This document shows, in pieces, positions 15,354 to 17,664 of a DNA stretch of 17,664 nucleotides; position 1 is the stretch's first letter, and every line of letters begins with the position of its first letter. The notes under the pieces are model-generated. The model did not search any database, was not told the origin of the DNA, and saw nothing but the letters and a program-made list of their open reading frames with translations. Source of the stretch: Bacteroidales bacterium (lineage in GTDB: Bacteria > Bacteroidota > Bacteroidia > Bacteroidales > P3); contig JAFZTV010000044.1 of the NCBI GenBank assembly GCA_017618625.1, positions 1-17,664 of the forward strand, in the 5' to 3' direction. The translations under genes and the position numbers were made by a program.

Positions 15354-17050
15354 CCACACGCCCCCATCAGCTCGCGTGCCGTTTGCAGCGCCGCTTCTGT
15401 CGGCGGGTCGGACGAAAGCATCACCGCCACCTCGTGCACACGCTCGTCTGTCGTGAGCGGCCTTATGTGCGACTCCGTCCGCTCGCCAGTTCCATCCCCG
15501 TCCGGGCACGAACCCGCCGGCTGCCGTCCGCTAACCTTATACACCTTCAGCTGGGCGGCGGCGGTGGCGGCTATCTGCGGCAGGTGGGTTATGGCTATCA
15601 CCTGCATGTGCGTCGCCATCGAACGCAGTATCGCGCCGACCTGCACCGCAATGTCGCCCGACACTCCCGTGTCTATCTCGTCGAATATGATGGTGGGCAG
15701 CAACGTCGCCTGCGAGATGAGCGACTTTATGGCAAGCATCAGGCGCGACAGCTCGCCGCCCGACGCCACCTTCCCTATCTCGCGCGGTTCCGACCCTTTG
15801 TTGGCGCTGAAAAAGAAAGTCACCGCGTCGCCTCCCGTGGGGCCGAACTCCTTGGCCGGCGCGATGCGCACCTCCAACCGCGCATCCTTCATGCCGAGCG
15901 ATGCGAGCGTGGGCAGTATCTGCTTCTCCACAAACGTGGCCGACTTGCGGCGTATGGCGGTCAGCTTCTCCGCCACCTGCTGCAACTTCGAGTAGGCCTT
16001 ATCCACAGCCTCCATCGCGGCGTTTATGCGCTCGTCCATGTTGTCGGCCGCCTGTATTGCATCGTCCAGCCGCCGTTCTATCTGCAACAGCTCCGCTATC
16101 GAGTTCACGCTGTGTTTCTTCTGCAGGCGGTATATGGTGTCCAGCCGTTCGTTCACATAATCCTGACGCTCAGGCGAATACACCAGGTCGTTGTCTATTG
16201 TCTCTATGCTGCCCATTATGTCGCGCAGCTCTATGATGCTCGAATCCAAGCGGCTGAAAAGCTCCTCCAAATCGGGATGGAACGACACCACCTTCGACAG
16301 CTGCGACTTGGCCGTCAGCAGAGCCGTCACCGCCGAGTTGTCGTCCGAAGCGCAACTCTGCGTTATCGACGACAGCGTCTGCTTTATCACCTCCGTGTGT
16401 TCCAGCAGTTCCGACTCCTGCTCCAGTTCCTCCTGCTCGCCGTCGTTCAGCGCCGCCTTATGCAACTCGTCAAACAAAAATCGGTTGTAGTCGAGGTCGC
16501 GCTTTCCCTGCGCGTCGGCGGCCATAAGCGCCTCAAGCTCACGCTTCAAAGCCATATATCCGCCATAGGCTTCGCCATATTGTTTACGTGCGTCAGCGCC
16601 GCCGTTGAAGCTGTCCAGCAGCTCCGTCTGGAATCCCGACTCGCCGAGGGTCAGCGTCTCGTGCTGCGAATGTATGTCTATCAGCCTTGTAGCCACCTCC
16701 TTCATCACCGGAAGCGTCACCGGCGTGTCGTTGACAAAAGCGCGCGACTTGGCGCTGGGCAGTATCTCGCGGCGCAATATGAGCGTGGCGTCGTAGTCGA
16801 GGTCCTGCTCGGCAAAGAGCCGTTCCATTCCCAGCCCTTCGATGTTGAAGCGGGCTTCGACTATGCACTTCTTCGTGCTGTCATACAGAGCGCCCGTGTC
16901 CGCCCTCTGGCCGAGCACCAACCCGAGCGCGCCCAGCAGTATCGACTTTCCCGCACCCGTCTCGCCCGTTATAGCCGTGAAGCCATCGCCGAAAGCGATG
17001 TCCGACTCGCGGATAAGTGCATAGTTTTCAATATGTAAAGATTCTATCAA
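15347..17050 (-). CDS. recN: DNA repair protein RecN
   Basis: RecN is an SMC-like ATPase that acts in recombinational repair of double-strand breaks. The 567-residue product has Walker A GETGAGKS (29-36), a long central coiled coil (about 150-370), the ABC signature ASGGELSRLM (429-438), Walker B TIIFDEIDTG (453-462) and the H-loop THLPQ (488-492). All are intact. The start must be TTG at 17050: the conserved N terminus IESLHIENYALI begins there and an in-frame TAA lies three codons upstream. After the H-loop, about 12 extra residues rich in G, D and P (507-525) are present compared with E. coli RecN. The stop codon lies within a composite repeat, and the M23 peptidase gene follows, so the two are probably cotranscribed with aroK. 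Confidence 0.97.
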   Translation of the reverse strand: MIESLHIENYALIRESDIAFGDGFTAITGETGAGKSILLGALGLVLGQRADTGALYDSTKKCIVEARFNIEGLGMERLFAEQDLDYDATLILRREILPSAKSRAFVNDTPVTLPVMKEVATRLIDIHSQHETLTLGESGFQTELLDSFNGGADARKQYGEAYGGYMALKRELEALMAADAQGKRDLDYNRFLFDELHKAALNDGEQEELEQESELLEHTEVIKQTLSSITQSCASDDNSAVTALLTAKSQLSKVVSFHPDLEELFSRLDSSIIELRDIMGSIETIDNDLVYSPERQDYVNERLDTIYRLQKKHSVNSIAELLQIERRLDDAIQAADNMDERINAAMEAVDKAYSKLQQVAEKLTAIRRKSATFVEKQILPTLASLGMKDARLEVRIAPAKEFGPTGGDAVTFFFSANKGSEPREIGKVASGGELSRLMLAIKSLISQATLLPTIIFDEIDTGVSGDIAVQVGAILRSMATHMQVIAITHLPQIAATAAAQLKVYKVSGRQPAGSCPDGDGTGERTESHIRPLTTDERVHEVAVMLSSDPPTEAALQTARELMGACGG

Positions 17051-17664
17051 GTGAAGTTAGTTTTGTTGATTGTTACGCTGTTGAATTGCCGATAAGTGTT
17101 TTTTCCGTCTTATTTTATTTTATCGAAAAACATTAATAATAAACGCTAAATCCGCCGAATTATTACAGGCCTCCGCCAAGAAAAGAGCACCGCCGCCCAG
17201 CCGCATCCTCACCGCAAAACCACACACCCCGCGACACCCCATCCTCTAACCCACCCCCAGGTCAAATAAACAACCCATCCACCCCGAAACCACCACCCGC
17301 ATATTTAACAATCACCCTCAAACCCATCGCCCTCACAGATTATCTTGAAACCAAGCCACTTAACCGAAATCACCCGAATCCCGACTCATGATTTTTAGTC
17401 GAAATTTCATACTGGGAGCGAGGTGGGCGTTGGTAGGGAGCGAGGTGATAGGCACCCCTGTTAACAATTCAGGATTAACAACTTAGCATCAACCGCCAAT
17501 TTTTCAACGCTGAGTTCCAAGCAATTACCAAAACCGTCCGAGAGGATTGCAAATGCAAAAATACAGCATCAAGATTGCGGTTTACGAATAGTTCCGAATG
17601 TTTATTATCAACAACCCACCGAAAACACTCATCTGATGAAGATTACACCCATAAACCAACCAAC
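17051..17664. other. Gene-free region upstream of recN
   Basis: I find no credible gene in these 614 bases. Positions 17051-17160 are AT-rich and should contain the recN promoter, but no clear TAnnTTTG is visible. Positions 17161-17340 are unusually poor in G on the plus strand and rich in C and A. A 12-bp sequence GGGAGCGAGGTG occurs twice (17414-17425 and 17436-17447). A minus-strand TATTTTTG lies at 17556-17563. The stretch reaches the window edge, so a gene could begin just beyond it. Confidence 0.6.
17414..17447. repeat. Short direct repeat, 12 bp twice with 22-bp period
   Basis: GGGAGCGAGGTG occurs identically at 17414-17425 and 17436-17447, separated by 10 bp. No function is apparent. 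It lies in a gene-free region. Confidence 0.7.

Noticed and set aside
15311..17038. A 575-codon open frame on the plus strand, antisense to recN
   Set aside because: RecN motifs on the minus strand are intact. The antisense product is Arg/Leu/His-rich with no signal or domain, as expected from codon bias.
17554..17592. A 12-codon plus-strand frame starting MQKYSIKIAV
   Set aside because: It is too short and lacks a ribosome site. It overlaps the promoter-like 14-mer; there is no other support.

Overview
The window looks like chromosome from a member of the Bacteroidales. The pointers are a protein ending in a type IX secretion (T9SS) type A sorting domain, Bacteroidetes-style promoters (TTTG, 19 bp, TAnnTTTG), weak or absent Shine-Dalgarno sequences, and DnaK, HtrA, MATE and RecN proteins of Bacteroidetes flavour. 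I see no CRISPR array, tRNA, rRNA, integrase or transposase.

Layout. (1) Positions 1-1430 hold the 3' part of dnaK, followed by a strong terminator that works in both directions. (2) Facing it on the minus strand is a secreted, probably beta-helical protein (3255-1786). Close behind is a small gene (1748-1522) whose frame is broken twice, each time at a run of G. (3) Positions 3256-3740 are non-coding, with a decayed 33-bp-period repeat and a well-formed promoter. That promoter drives a 1059-residue T9SS-exported mosaic protein (3741-6920). A secreted protein of unknown function (7064-7957) follows. (4) From about 8046 to 17050 every gene is on the minus strand. In transcription order they are recN, an M23/LytM lipoprotein peptidase and shikimate kinase; then a macro-domain-like/YopX-like protein with its own promoter and terminator; then an HtrA/Deg protease, a MATE transporter, a YbjQ-family protein and a small lipoprotein. 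(5) Positions 17051-17664 carry no recognisable gene.

Working together. recN, the M23 peptidase and aroK are tightly packed and probably one transcript. The HtrA-MATE-YbjQ-lipoprotein group is also close-spaced. The genes are mostly housekeeping or envelope functions, and I do not see a convincing multi-gene defence or biosynthetic system. The most unusual things are structural. A bipartite repeat (an 8-bp-period array, then a 7-bp-period array) occurs twice, each time supplying the stop codon of the upstream gene and abutting a downstream gene that lacks a close ATG start. A related 8-bp-period array sits in frame inside shikimate kinase, where it adds to an extra loop. The macro-like/YopX-like fusion and the doubly frameshifted small gene are the other points worth following.
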